From contig NZ_BOML01000019.1 of the NCBI RefSeq assembly GCF_016862175.1, positions 62,001 to 126,000 on the forward strand: 64,000 bases of DNA. The letters run 5' to 3'. Shown here in pieces: positions 16,436 to 23,862 of the stretch (within the stretch, counting starts at the first letter, position 1; every line of letters begins with the position of its first letter). The stretch is from Paractinoplanes durhamensis. Lineage in GTDB: Bacteria > Actinomycetota > Actinomycetes > Mycobacteriales > Micromonosporaceae. Position numbers and translations under genes: made by a program. The notes under the pieces were generated by a model that made no database searches, had not been told where the DNA came from, and saw only the letters and a program-made list of their open reading frames with translations.

Positions 16436-17188
16436 TCATCCCTCGGCGAACAGGTCGCGCTTGCGGAACCCGGCGGTGGCGAACCGGTAGGCGGCCTTCG
16501 GCCCGGTCAGCCAGGCCACCCGCCCGCCGTTCCTGGTGCCGGCGAGCACCCGGGCGGCGAGCCACGGGGTGACGGTCTCGACCCGGTCGGCGAGGATGTT
16601 GAAGATCTTCTTCGCCTTCGCGAACTCGGCCGGGTCGTAGTCGTGGGTGAGCAGGTCGGTGACGACCATGCCGGGGGAGAGCAACGCGACCTTGACCGGC
16701 GTGTCCTTCAGCTCCTTGGCCATCGCGAGGGTGGCGTAGGTGAGCGCCCGCTTCGTCGCCCCGTAGGCGGTCAGCCCGGGCACGATCTGGCCGTTGGAGC
16801 CGAGGCCCTCCATGTTCCACAACGCGCCGTGGCCCTGGGTGAGCATCGCGTCGAGCACGACCGCGCTCGCGTGCAGGGTGCCGCGCAGGTTGAGGTAGAC
16901 GACCTGGTCGATCTCGTCCGGCGGCAACTGCCACAGCGGCGCCCGGCCGGTCGACATCCCGGCGTTGTTGACCCAGATGTCCACCCGGCCGAATCGGTCG
17001 ACCGTCGCGTCCCACAGTTTCCGCACGTCGGCGCGGTTGGTGACGTCGGCGGTCACGCCGAGCGTTCCCTCCGGCACCTCGGCGACGGTGCGGCCGCAGA
17101 AGGCCACCGATGCGCCCTGCGCGGCGAACGCCCGGACCAGGCCCTGCCCGATGCCGCGGGTCCCGCCGGTGACGACGACCACGGTCAC
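16436..17188 (-). CDS. Short-chain dehydrogenase/reductase
   Basis: This 250-residue classical SDR starts at GTG 17188, coupled as GTGA to the gene before it. The cofactor motif is TGGTRGIGQG near residues 7-16, with NNAG at about 82-85. The catalytic region has Ser in GLGSNG and YGATK as the Tyr/Lys pair. The arginine after the glycine motif (CGRT) suggests NADP(H). Pattern and C-terminal extension (PKAAYRFATAGFRKRDLF) recall chlorophyll b reductase-type and other lipid or tetrapyrrole SDRs, but the similarity is too general to fix the substrate. It would oxidise or reduce a carbonyl/alcohol intermediate of the operon pathway. Confidence 0.85.
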   Translation of the reverse strand: MTVVVVTGGTRGIGQGLVRAFAAQGASVAFCGRTVAEVPEGTLGVTADVTNRADVRKLWDATVDRFGRVDIWVNNAGMSTGRAPLWQLPPDEIDQVVYLNLRGTLHASAVVLDAMLTQGHGALWNMEGLGSNGQIVPGLTAYGATKRALTYATLAMAKELKDTPVKVALLSPGMVVTDLLTHDYDPAEFAKAKKIFNILADRVETVTPWLAARVLAGTRNGGRVAWLTGPKAAYRFATAGFRKRDLFAEG

Positions 17189-18105
17189 GGCGTCCACTCC
17201 AGCAGCCCGTGCAGCACGGCATCGAGCGTGTTTCCGTGGAACAGCTCGTAGACCACCGACAGCTGCCTGCCCGCCGACATGCCGGGCTTCGCGTCGATGG
17301 AGAACTCCCGGCCCTTGATCTTCCACACGTCGGTGAGGTGCAGCGAGGAGAACGAGGCACGGCCGAAACCCACCGCATTGCCGTACGCGTCGGGCCCTTC
17401 GAAGAACAGGTTGTTGCCGTCCCGCCGGGTCTCCACCGTGAACTCCCGGTCGAGCCCGGCGCCCCGCCAGGTCACCAGCCGGCGGGTGCGCAGCAGGTCG
17501 ATCGGCTTGAGCCCGATGCTGACCTGAACACTCCCGCGCAGCTTCTGGTCGGCGCCCCACAGCTCGCACTCGCCGGTGAACGCGCCCGACTCCTTGGTGG
17601 GCAGGATGTAGGGCACCGGGCCGCAGACCGTCTCCCGCTCGATCAAGTCGTCGACGAGCGAAGGGTTCCGGGTGTAGACGCCGTTGAAGCAACCCACCAC
17701 CGCCCACCCCTGGTAGAGCACCGACGAGTAGACCTGGGTCTCGCCGTCCGGCAGCACCTGGTTCCAGGTGTTCAGGTCGACCTGCCAGCCGGGCCCGTAG
17801 TAGTGCGAGTCCACGAACGACCCGTAGGGCTGCCCGGTGCCGAAGAAATCCGGCCCGGCGTAGACGCGGTTGGCGTCGGAGTCGACCACACCGAAGGCGA
17901 ACGGCGCCCCCAGCCGGAAACGCCCGGCCAGAGCACCACCCCCGATCAAACCCCCATCCATCCGGTACGTCGTGACGCCGTCGACGAACTCCGACGACCG
18001 CCGGATCTCCTCGAAACCGCACCAGGTGCCGGTGTGATCGAAGAGGGAGGGCCGCCCGTGCCATTCGCCGGCGATGCGCTGCTGCCAGACGCTCGGCGCG
18101 GTCAT
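17185..18105 (-). CDS. Unrecognised beta-rich protein (possibly lipocalin-like)
   Basis: This 306-residue soluble protein starts at ATG 18105 (TGATG coupling with the previous gene). It lacks a signal peptide and is rich in Trp, Tyr, Phe and Gly. Two similar-looking halves each carry aromatic/Gly strand motifs: GEWHGRPSLFDHTGTWCGFEE near the start, and YGPGWQVDLNTWNQVLPDG, RREFTVETRRDG-like and VWKIKGREFSI segments later. The pattern suggests a beta barrel of the calycin type, a fold that includes bilin lyases, but no diagnostic motif was recognised. Position between an RCCR-like gene and an SDR makes a chromophore-binding or processing role attractive as a hypothesis only. Confidence 0.55.
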   Translation of the reverse strand: MTAPSVWQQRIAGEWHGRPSLFDHTGTWCGFEEIRRSSEFVDGVTTYRMDGGLIGGGALAGRFRLGAPFAFGVVDSDANRVYAGPDFFGTGQPYGSFVDSHYYGPGWQVDLNTWNQVLPDGETQVYSSVLYQGWAVVGCFNGVYTRNPSLVDDLIERETVCGPVPYILPTKESGAFTGECELWGADQKLRGSVQVSIGLKPIDLLRTRRLVTWRGAGLDREFTVETRRDGNNLFFEGPDAYGNAVGFGRASFSSLHLTDVWKIKGREFSIDAKPGMSAGRQLSVVYELFHGNTLDAVLHGLLEWTP

Positions 18106-18794
18106 CAGTTGCGCACCAGCTCGAGGCGGACCAACTCGGACTGCTCCTGGCCGAGCAGGCGCACCGTCTGCGCCCAGACCGGGTCGATCTCCGGGCTGAA
18201 CAGCAGCGCCCGGTGGGCGGCGTCGCGCTCGGCGGTGCCCTCCGCCTTGACGCCGGAGTCGACCAGGCCGGCCCAGTGCGTGAAATACGTGTCGACGGCC
18301 TCGCCGATGCCCGCGAAGGCCTCCGCGGTCGCCCGGTTGACCAGCATCCACGGCGACATCAGGGCGTACTGCCGGGGCGACAGGTGGGCCGGCGTCAGGC
18401 CCTCGCGCTCGCGAACCTCCTGGTAGACCGCGGTCAGCGGCTCGAACACCTCGTCCAGGTAGGGCAGCGAGGTGGCCAGGTCGATCCGGGGGATCAGGTC
18501 GAGGTGGAACGCGTAGTTGTCGCCGTTGGCCACCGAGTCGAGCGTGAAGTGCGGAACGCCCGACGACGGGTCGGTGAAGGCGAAGATCATGTGGCTGTCG
18601 AGGCCGATCGGCGGGACGACCAGCGACACGTTCACCACCTTGACGATCGGGCCCTCGCCCCGCCAGACGCGGATCTTGCCGACCGGCGCCGGGCTCATCG
18701 GCGAGGTGAGGTCGCGCTCCTCGGTCAGGGTGACCGGGAACCGGGCGAGGATCTTGTCGAGGGTGGTGTCGCAGAGCGCGGCGGGCAGGCTCAC
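18105..18794 (-). CDS. RCC-reductase-like protein B (bilin-reductase fold, putative)
   Basis: The protein has 229 residues. From recalled family features it resembles plant red chlorophyll catabolite reductase and the ferredoxin-dependent bilin reductases. There is a strand pair around YAFHLDLIPRIDLATSLPYL (compare the L.LDLP.R.DL...PDYL pattern of RCCR), an acidic helix VFEPLTAVYQEVRE, then LSPRQYALMSPWMLV, where the family has a second SP motif, and a C-terminal helix AQTVRLLGQEQSELVRL. It appears to be a divergent paralogue of the protein at 21037-21849, but lacks that protein's intact SPTA motif. It is coupled by ATGA to the Rieske oxygenase gene. Likely role: reduction or binding of an opened macrocycle. 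No alignment could be run. Confidence 0.55.
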   Translation of the reverse strand: MSLPAALCDTTLDKILARFPVTLTEERDLTSPMSPAPVGKIRVWRGEGPIVKVVNVSLVVPPIGLDSHMIFAFTDPSSGVPHFTLDSVANGDNYAFHLDLIPRIDLATSLPYLDEVFEPLTAVYQEVREREGLTPAHLSPRQYALMSPWMLVNRATAEAFAGIGEAVDTYFTHWAGLVDSGVKAEGTAERDAAHRALLFSPEIDPVWAQTVRLLGQEQSELVRLELVRN

Positions 18795-19993
18795 TTGTTC
18801 TCCTCGGACTCTTCGTCGGAACCCATCAGCCGGGCCGCGGCCACCGTCGGGTGCTCGCCGCGGGCCTTGTGGATCCAGGCCCGGGCGAGCTCGGGGTTCT
18901 CCCGGCGGGCCGGGGAGGGGATCACCGTGGCGGTGCGCTTGGGCACGTCACCGGTGATGAAGTCCTCCTCGTTGAGCAGCCAGCCCTTCTCGGCCAGCTC
19001 CTGGCGCCGGCGACGGTATTCGACCGCGATGATGTCGCTCTTGATGTGCAGCTCGGCGCCGAGGTCGAACGGCAGCAGCTCGGGCCGGACCTTGTCGACG
19101 ACCGCGGCGTCCTCGTAGAAGATCCGCATGGTCCGGTTGATGGCGTCCTTGTTGGCCCACGTGCCGGTGAAGAACGTCCGCAGCGCGACCCACTTGACCA
19201 AGGTGTGCGTCTCGTCGATCGGGATGTTCGTGTCGTAGATGACCATGTCGCCGATCGGCAGCCGCACGTGCAGCTTGATCATGTTGGGCAGCATCCAGCC
19301 GGCCGACGTGGTGACCGGCGGCCGCTTCTTCAGGTCGTTGCCGACCAGCCGGCCGAACCTGCCCCAGATGCCGCTCGGCTTCGGCGGGTGCAGGTCGACG
19401 GTGGCGAACGCCGACCACTCGTCGGGGTGCTCCACTTCGTACTCCGGGACCTCCGGCATCTCCGGGTTGCCGAAGCGCCCGGCGTGCACGAACGGCGCGT
19501 GCGCGATGTCGCAGCCGTTCTCCAGGATCCGCTCGTAGTTGGCGTTCCACAGGAACTCACCGGTCACGACCCGGAATCTGCCGCCGTTCTCCACCAGGTC
19601 GTCGAATTCGGGCCAGACCGGGATCGGCGGCCGTTCCTCCTCGGGGAGGTCGCCCATGAAGACCCAGACAAACCCATATTTCTCCTGTACGGGGTACGAG
19701 TCGACGCGCGCCTTCTTCGGGATGCTCCGGCCCGGCAGGTTGGCCGGGATCTTGGTGCACGCGCCGTCCGGGTCGTACTCCCAGCCGTGGTACGGACAGA
19801 CGATCTTGTCGTCCTTGAGGGTGCCGCCGGAGAGCGCGGCGCCGCGGTGCACGCACAGGTCGCTGAGGGCGACGACCCGACCCTGCTTGGGGGTGCGGTA
19901 GACGACCAGGTACTGCCCGAGCACGGTCAGCCGGGCCGGCTTGGTGGTGACCCGATCGGTGAACTCGACCGCATACCAGAAGTTTTTGAGCAT
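18791..19993 (-). CDS. Rieske non-heme iron oxygenase (PaO/vanillate demethylase-like)
   Basis: This 400-residue protein starts at ATG 19993 with GGAGGTAA upstream. The N-terminal Rieske [2Fe-2S] site is Cys47-His49 (CVH) and Cys66-His69 (CPYH). The mononuclear iron site is Asp162, His165 and His170 (CDIAHAPFVH). Length and layout fit single-component monooxygenases such as pheophorbide a oxygenase or vanillate O-demethylase rather than two-subunit dioxygenases. The C-terminal CxxC and membrane anchor of plant PaO are missing. No ferredoxin or reductase is encoded nearby, so electrons must come from elsewhere. It sits between two RCCR-like genes, the reason to suspect a tetrapyrrole substrate. 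Confidence 0.88.
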   Translation of the reverse strand: MLKNFWYAVEFTDRVTTKPARLTVLGQYLVVYRTPKQGRVVALSDLCVHRGAALSGGTLKDDKIVCPYHGWEYDPDGACTKIPANLPGRSIPKKARVDSYPVQEKYGFVWVFMGDLPEEERPPIPVWPEFDDLVENGGRFRVVTGEFLWNANYERILENGCDIAHAPFVHAGRFGNPEMPEVPEYEVEHPDEWSAFATVDLHPPKPSGIWGRFGRLVGNDLKKRPPVTTSAGWMLPNMIKLHVRLPIGDMVIYDTNIPIDETHTLVKWVALRTFFTGTWANKDAINRTMRIFYEDAAVVDKVRPELLPFDLGAELHIKSDIIAVEYRRRRQELAEKGWLLNEEDFITGDVPKRTATVIPSPARRENPELARAWIHKARGEHPTVAAARLMGSDEESEENK

Positions 19994-19997
19994 GGCG

Positions 19998-20960
19998 TTA
20001 CCTCCGCCTGGTCTCGGCGACGTCGGGGTTGTCCAGGGCTTTGTCGAGCGCGTCGCCGTCGGCGCCACGCAGGTGCACGTCGAGGAACGCGGCCGTCACC
20101 TCGGTCAGGGCCGCGCGGGTGGCGGCCGGGTCGGTCGTCGCCTCGAGGTCGAGGAACGCGCGGGCCGCCGTCTCGTCGACCGGGTGCACGATGCCGAAGT
20201 GGTTGGCGCCCGTGAAGGTCACCTTGAGGTTGGCGCCGTCCGCGTCCGGCAGCGCCTCCTCGAAGGTGCGGGTGATCGGGTCCTTGCGGGTGGCGGCCTC
20301 CTCGCCGTACCGGTCGGCGGATCCGTTGATGACGCCGTCGCGCTCGCCGGCCATCAGCAGCACCGGCGAGTCGACCTGGGCGGGCAGCACCGTCCCGGCC
20401 GGCCAGCCGAGCATGGTCGCCACCATCGTGTGCGTCCCGTACGCGGCGACCGCCCTGACCTGCGGGAAGAAGCGGGCGCTCTGCAGCACCACGGTGCCGC
20501 CGGCCGAGTGGCCGATCAGCGCCACGGTGTCGAGGTCGATCAGGCCCGCGACCGGCCCGGTCATCTCCCGCAGGGCCTCGATCACGGCGGGCACCGACGG
20601 CGTCGTCGCCCGCGTGCCGTACGCGTCGGGCCGGGCCGCGTCGAGGATGACGCCCGGCGTGATGCCCTTGAGGCCGCCGAACAGCTCACCCACCCAGTCG
20701 TAGGTGACCGCGACGTAGCCGCGCTCGGCGAGCGCGACCGCCAGCCACCGGTAGGCCTCCTGCCCGACGTTGACGCCGGACACGATGATCACGACCGGGT
20801 AGGGCGCGAGCGCCGGGTCGGCCGGGAAGATGCCGGAGAGCCGCTCCGCATCCGAGCCGGTCGGCTTGGCCGGGTAGTAGACGCGCAGGTGCGCGGTGTC
20901 GAAGGGCGCTTCGTAGCCGGGGACGGCCGCGGCCCACCAGATCGACCGGACCCCGGTCAT
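19998..20960 (-). CDS. Alpha/beta hydrolase (chlorophyllase / dienelactone-hydrolase-like)
   Basis: This 320-residue protein without a signal peptide starts at ATG 20960. PVVIIVSGVNVGQEAYRWLA and ERGYVAVTYDW lead to the nucleophile motif GHSAGG (Ser152). A candidate acid lies in AGERDG and a candidate histidine in GANHFGIVHP. The motif GHS[AR]GG with a preceding Y...L..L...G[YF].V pattern is shared by chlorophyllases, PET-hydrolase/acyl-acetylhydrolase relatives and dienelactone hydrolases. An esterase acting on a large ester (phytyl or propionate-side-chain methyl ester) is a reasonable guess. It is coupled through a 27-codon mini-ORF to the RCCR-like gene upstream. Confidence 0.72.
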   Translation of the reverse strand: MTGVRSIWWAAAVPGYEAPFDTAHLRVYYPAKPTGSDAERLSGIFPADPALAPYPVVIIVSGVNVGQEAYRWLAVALAERGYVAVTYDWVGELFGGLKGITPGVILDAARPDAYGTRATTPSVPAVIEALREMTGPVAGLIDLDTVALIGHSAGGTVVLQSARFFPQVRAVAAYGTHTMVATMLGWPAGTVLPAQVDSPVLLMAGERDGVINGSADRYGEEAATRKDPITRTFEEALPDADGANLKVTFTGANHFGIVHPVDETAARAFLDLEATTDPAATRAALTEVTAAFLDVHLRGADGDALDKALDNPDVAETRRR

Positions 20961-21040
20961 GCCAGCTCCTCGCTTCGCTCCGAGCTGCCAAGACCAAATT
21001 CCGCACTGAGCTTGCCGATTCGCTCGCTACGCTCGCTCAT
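20957..21040 (-). CDS. 27-codon coupling mini-ORF (ERSER type)
   Basis: ATG 21038-21040 overlaps the stop of the RCCR-like gene as ATGA, and its own TGA overlaps the ATG of the hydrolase, again as ATGA. The peptide begins MSERSERIGKLSAEFG and ends SERSEELA. The DNA contains two copies of a GAGCGNAGCGAG element and supplies a GAGGAG ribosome site for the hydrolase. It may be a translational coupler or an intercistronic repeat that happens to be open. A similar unit bridges 25250-25315. Confidence 0.45.
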   Translation of the reverse strand: MSERSERIGKLSAEFGLGSSERSEELA

Positions 21041-21849
21041 GCTCCGGCCCCCGGCCGCGGTAGCTCGCGGTCGCCGCCCCACAGCGCCCGGACCAGCTTC
21101 TCGGTGGTCTCCTCGCCGAAGAACCGGACGCCCATGACGTTGGCCGGGTCGCGGTCGGCGATGTTGCGGCGGATCTTCAGATCGGTCGCGGCGAGCGCCG
21201 CCTGCTCCTCGGCCGGCACCGGGGTGGCCTCGTCGACCCAGCGCAGCCACCGGTCGACGTGCGCGTGCAGCTTCTCGGTGACGATCGCGAGGTTGCGCTC
21301 GCTGCGCTCGAACGAATAGCAATACGCCGTCGGGGACAGGCTGGACCGGATGAACCCGGCGCGGGACACGAAATACTCGAACTGGGGGTCGGCCCGCAGC
21401 GCCAGCCACTCCTCGTTGAGCGGCTCGTAGTACTCGTCGTAGTACTCGCCGTCCTCGACCATGTTGACCCGCGGCACCGAGTCGACGTAGAACCAGCCGC
21501 CCGGCCACACCAGCAGCGCGATGCCCAGGTGCGGCACCTTGATCTGCGGGCCGAGCCAGCAGGAGAGGTGCAGATTGGCGAAGCTCGCGCCGGGGTTGCC
21601 GATCCACGAGTGGACCATCCAGTCGACCTCGGGCCCGGAGTAGGCGGCGAGACGCCCGCCCGGCCCGTCCGGGTAGGTGCCGTAGGCCTCCAGCGCTTCC
21701 GTCGACGGGTCGCGGGTGGTCTCGAAGCGGGCGTCGATCTTCGCCTTCAGCGCGGCGAGGAGTTCCTGGTAGTAGTTGAACGTGTCGTGGACGTCGACGA
21801 CGGGTGAGCCGTCGACCATGTCCTCAACGTGCGCAAGCGTCTCCGCCAC
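21037..21849 (-). CDS. RCC-reductase-like protein A (bilin-reductase fold, putative)
   Basis: This 270-residue protein starts at GTG 21849. It carries the clearest resemblance to red chlorophyll catabolite reductase: an MVHSWIGNPGASFANLHLS region (compare the GSWIHC..P.G..LNI segment), LVWPGGWFYVDSVPRVNM then EYYDEYYEPL (compare LILDLP.R.DL...DYL..YY.D), YFVSRAGFIRSSLSPTAYC (compare Y.SPSLF.RS..SPTA), and IRRNIADRDPANVMGVRFFG with EETTEKLVRAL (compare RR..IEDD....PR.FGEE....VV.AI). RCCRs reduce a C20/C1 double bond of red chlorophyll catabolite using ferredoxin. The comparison is from memory of the plant family. It is separated from the nitrilase gene by a 14-base triplication and coupled to the mini-ORF downstream. 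Confidence 0.62.
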   Translation of the reverse strand: MAETLAHVEDMVDGSPVVDVHDTFNYYQELLAALKAKIDARFETTRDPSTEALEAYGTYPDGPGGRLAAYSGPEVDWMVHSWIGNPGASFANLHLSCWLGPQIKVPHLGIALLVWPGGWFYVDSVPRVNMVEDGEYYDEYYEPLNEEWLALRADPQFEYFVSRAGFIRSSLSPTAYCYSFERSERNLAIVTEKLHAHVDRWLRWVDEATPVPAEEQAALAATDLKIRRNIADRDPANVMGVRFFGEETTEKLVRALWGGDRELPRPGAGA

Positions 21850-21871
21850 GATGAAATGTCCCTTCAGAGGT

Positions 21872-21913
21872 TCAACGGGTCAGGGTCAACGGGTCAGGGT
21901 CAACGGGTCAGGG
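21872..21913. repeat. Three tandem copies of a 14-base unit at the nitrilase gene end
   Basis: TCAACGGGTCAGGG occurs at 21872-21885, 21886-21899 and 21900-21913. The third copy encodes, on the minus strand, the last residues L-T-R and stop of the nitrilase-family protein, so the other two are extra copies of the gene end. They occupy most of the gap before the next start (21849) and might affect coupling between the two genes. Confidence 0.85.
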
Positions 21914-23501
21914 CGTCGAGGAGCCGCCACGGGCGCCCGTCGACGAGATCGGTGAGTCGCGAGACCAGGCGGTTCGCGGCCTGTGCGGGAGCGACCACCG
22001 CCGTGCCGACGAGCACGTCGCCGGGCACGTCGGTGCGGATCGGGGTGGAGATGCGGCCGGTGAACGGGCCCTGCCATCGGGTCCAGAGGGTGAAGTCGGG
22101 GCTCATCGAGAAGATCGCCGCGGGCTGCCCGGACGGGGTGGCGACCACGACGTTGAGCCGGTTCTCGGCGGCCCGCTCGGGCAGGGCCAGGGACAGCTCC
22201 CACGGCTCCTGCACGCGGTAGGGGACCGCGACCACGTCGGCGTCGAGGAGGGCGGCCAGCCGGAACGTCTCGGGGAAGAGCGCGTCGTCGCCGACGACCA
22301 CGGCCAGCCGGCCCCAGGGCAGGTCGACCGGGACGATCCGTTTGCCGGTCGGCTCGAAGCCGGCCGGGCCGACCGCACGGCTGGCGTGCAGCTGCGGCTG
22401 CCGGGCCACGATGCCGGCCGCGCCGACCACCACGCCGACGTGCGCGGCGTTCTCGATGACGGTGGTGACGACGTGTGCGTCGGTGCCGCCCAGCACGTCG
22501 GCGAGGGCGGCCGGGGAGCCGGTCAGCTCGGGCAGGACGATCAGCTTGGCGCCGCCGAGCGCGGTCTCCCGGACCAGGCCGGACGACCGGACCACGGCGA
22601 CCGGCAGCTCCGGCGCGCCCGGGCCGCGCTGCCGGCCCATCGGCGGGTCGGCGATCGGGCCATACAGCGCGGGGCGGCGGGTGGCGAGGATGTCGGTGCC
22701 GTCCGGGCGCCGCTTGTCGTCGGCCGCCGACGGGTCGATGTCGGCGACCACGATCGCCTCGCCGGTGCGCGGGGCCTTCGCGACCACCGTGCCGTCGGGG
22801 GCGACGATCTGACTCTCGCCGGCGCCGTGCAGCCACTCCGGCGGCACCCCGAGCCGGGCCGCGATGGCCGGCAGCTCGGCCACCGGGAGCAGCGGGCCGA
22901 CCTTGTTGGCGGCGATCACCCACGCCTTGTTCTCCGCGGCGCGGACCGGGATATGCAGGTCGGCCTCGTCGAGGGCGAAGCTGTTCAGGCTGTTGAGCAT
23001 CACCTGGGCGCCGCGCAGCACCAGGCCGCGGGTCACCTCGTTGATGACGCCTTCCATGCACGCATACATCCCGACGCGGCCGAACGGGGTCTCCATCACC
23101 GGGCCGACCGCGGGGGCCGGCTCCAGGAAGTCGTTCTCTGCGCCCATCAGGGTCTGCTTGTCGGACGTGCCGACGACCGCGCCGCTGGAGTCGAAGAGGA
23201 AGTTGGTGCCGCCGGTGGTGCCGTCCGGCCAGGCGTGCGTGACGTTGATCTTGATCCACATGCCGTGCCGGCGGGCCCGGCCGGCGATCGCCGTCAGGAA
23301 CGGATCGCCGGGGCGGGTGGCCAGCGCGTGGGCCTGGGCACGGCCGGTGTACCAAGAGAGGTGGTTGCAGAACTCGGGCAGGACGGCGAGCTGCGCTCCC
23401 GCCGCCGCGGCGGCGTCGATGACGCGCAGGCAGGCGGCGAGGTTCGCGGCAATGTCCTGGCCGGCCTCTATCTGTGCGGCGGCGACGCGAACCGGAGCCA
23501 T
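21900..23501 (-). CDS. Tandem nitrilase-family amidohydrolase with a degenerate second domain
   Basis: This 533-residue protein starts at ATG 23501. The N-terminal half is a full carbon-nitrogen hydrolase: Glu43 (LPEFCNH), Lys115 (TSDKQTL) and Cys148 (GMYACMEGV) give the Glu-Lys-Cys triad. The C-terminal half (~300-533) repeats the fold: LIVLPELTGSP keeps a Glu, but the cysteine position reads VVVGDDALFPE, so it is probably inactive and structural. Such enzymes hydrolyse amides, carbamoyl groups or nitriles; an amide released from a lactam or maleimide ring would fit the operon. It is the promoter-proximal gene of the operon 23501->15056. The gene end is triplicated (21872-21913). Confidence 0.82.
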   Translation of the reverse strand: MAPVRVAAAQIEAGQDIAANLAACLRVIDAAAAAGAQLAVLPEFCNHLSWYTGRAQAHALATRPGDPFLTAIAGRARRHGMWIKINVTHAWPDGTTGGTNFLFDSSGAVVGTSDKQTLMGAENDFLEPAPAVGPVMETPFGRVGMYACMEGVINEVTRGLVLRGAQVMLNSLNSFALDEADLHIPVRAAENKAWVIAANKVGPLLPVAELPAIAARLGVPPEWLHGAGESQIVAPDGTVVAKAPRTGEAIVVADIDPSAADDKRRPDGTDILATRRPALYGPIADPPMGRQRGPGAPELPVAVVRSSGLVRETALGGAKLIVLPELTGSPAALADVLGGTDAHVVTTVIENAAHVGVVVGAAGIVARQPQLHASRAVGPAGFEPTGKRIVPVDLPWGRLAVVVGDDALFPETFRLAALLDADVVAVPYRVQEPWELSLALPERAAENRLNVVVATPSGQPAAIFSMSPDFTLWTRWQGPFTGRISTPIRTDVPGDVLVGTAVVAPAQAANRLVSRLTDLVDGRPWRLLDALTR

Positions 23502-23516
23502 CGTGGTTCCCCCTAG

Positions 23517-23539
23517 CGAAACGGCGTTTCCAAAATCTA
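23517..23539 (-). promoter_or_regulatory. Operator palindrome and -10 box of the 23501->15056 operon
   Basis: CGAAAC-GGC-GTTTCC (23517-23531) matches the GGAAAC-N3-GTTTCC motif at 14 of 15 positions. On the minus strand TAGATT (23539-23534) is a TANNNT -10 box directly upstream, placing the start of transcription inside the palindrome near 23527. This is the same operator-on-start-site layout as at 31235-31259. No convincing -35 was found. The site also lies 50 bases upstream of the divergent Dabb-type gene at 23581. Confidence 0.6.
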
Positions 23540-23580
23540 CACTCGGAGGCGTCGTAGCAAAAGGGGTCAGGGAGGCACAA

Positions 23581-23862
23581 GTGCTGGTACACGTGGTGAT
23601 GATGAAGTTCGCCGACGCCAGCGATGCTGCCAAGGCAAAGTTGCGTTTGGAAGAACTGGCCGGGGTCGTGACCGAGATCCGGACGATGGATTGCCGGCTC
23701 GACGAACTGCGTACCGATGTCTCCTGGGACCTTCTGCTGCGGACCACCCACGAGGACGCGGACGACCTGCGGGGCTATCAGGCGCATCCCGCACACAAGG
23801 AGTTCGGTGCGTGGGTGCGCCCGCTGCTGACGGCGCGCGCCGTCGTCGACTACACGGGGTAG
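23581..23862 (+). CDS. Dabb-type small dimeric barrel protein
   Basis: The protein has 93 residues, from GTG 23581 with GGGAGG just upstream. VLVHVVMMKFADASDAAKAK and GYQAHPAHKEFGAWVRPL are the two signature segments of stress-responsive alpha/beta-barrel (Dabb) proteins. Members include small decarboxylases, cyclases and stress proteins of unknown chemistry. It is transcribed divergently from the nitrilase gene, with the operator at 23517-23531 between them, so it is probably a member of the same regulon. Its end overlaps the convergent aldehyde dehydrogenase gene by 13 bases. Confidence 0.75.
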   Translation: MLVHVVMMKFADASDAAKAKLRLEELAGVVTEIRTMDCRLDELRTDVSWDLLLRTTHEDADDLRGYQAHPAHKEFGAWVRPLLTARAVVDYTG

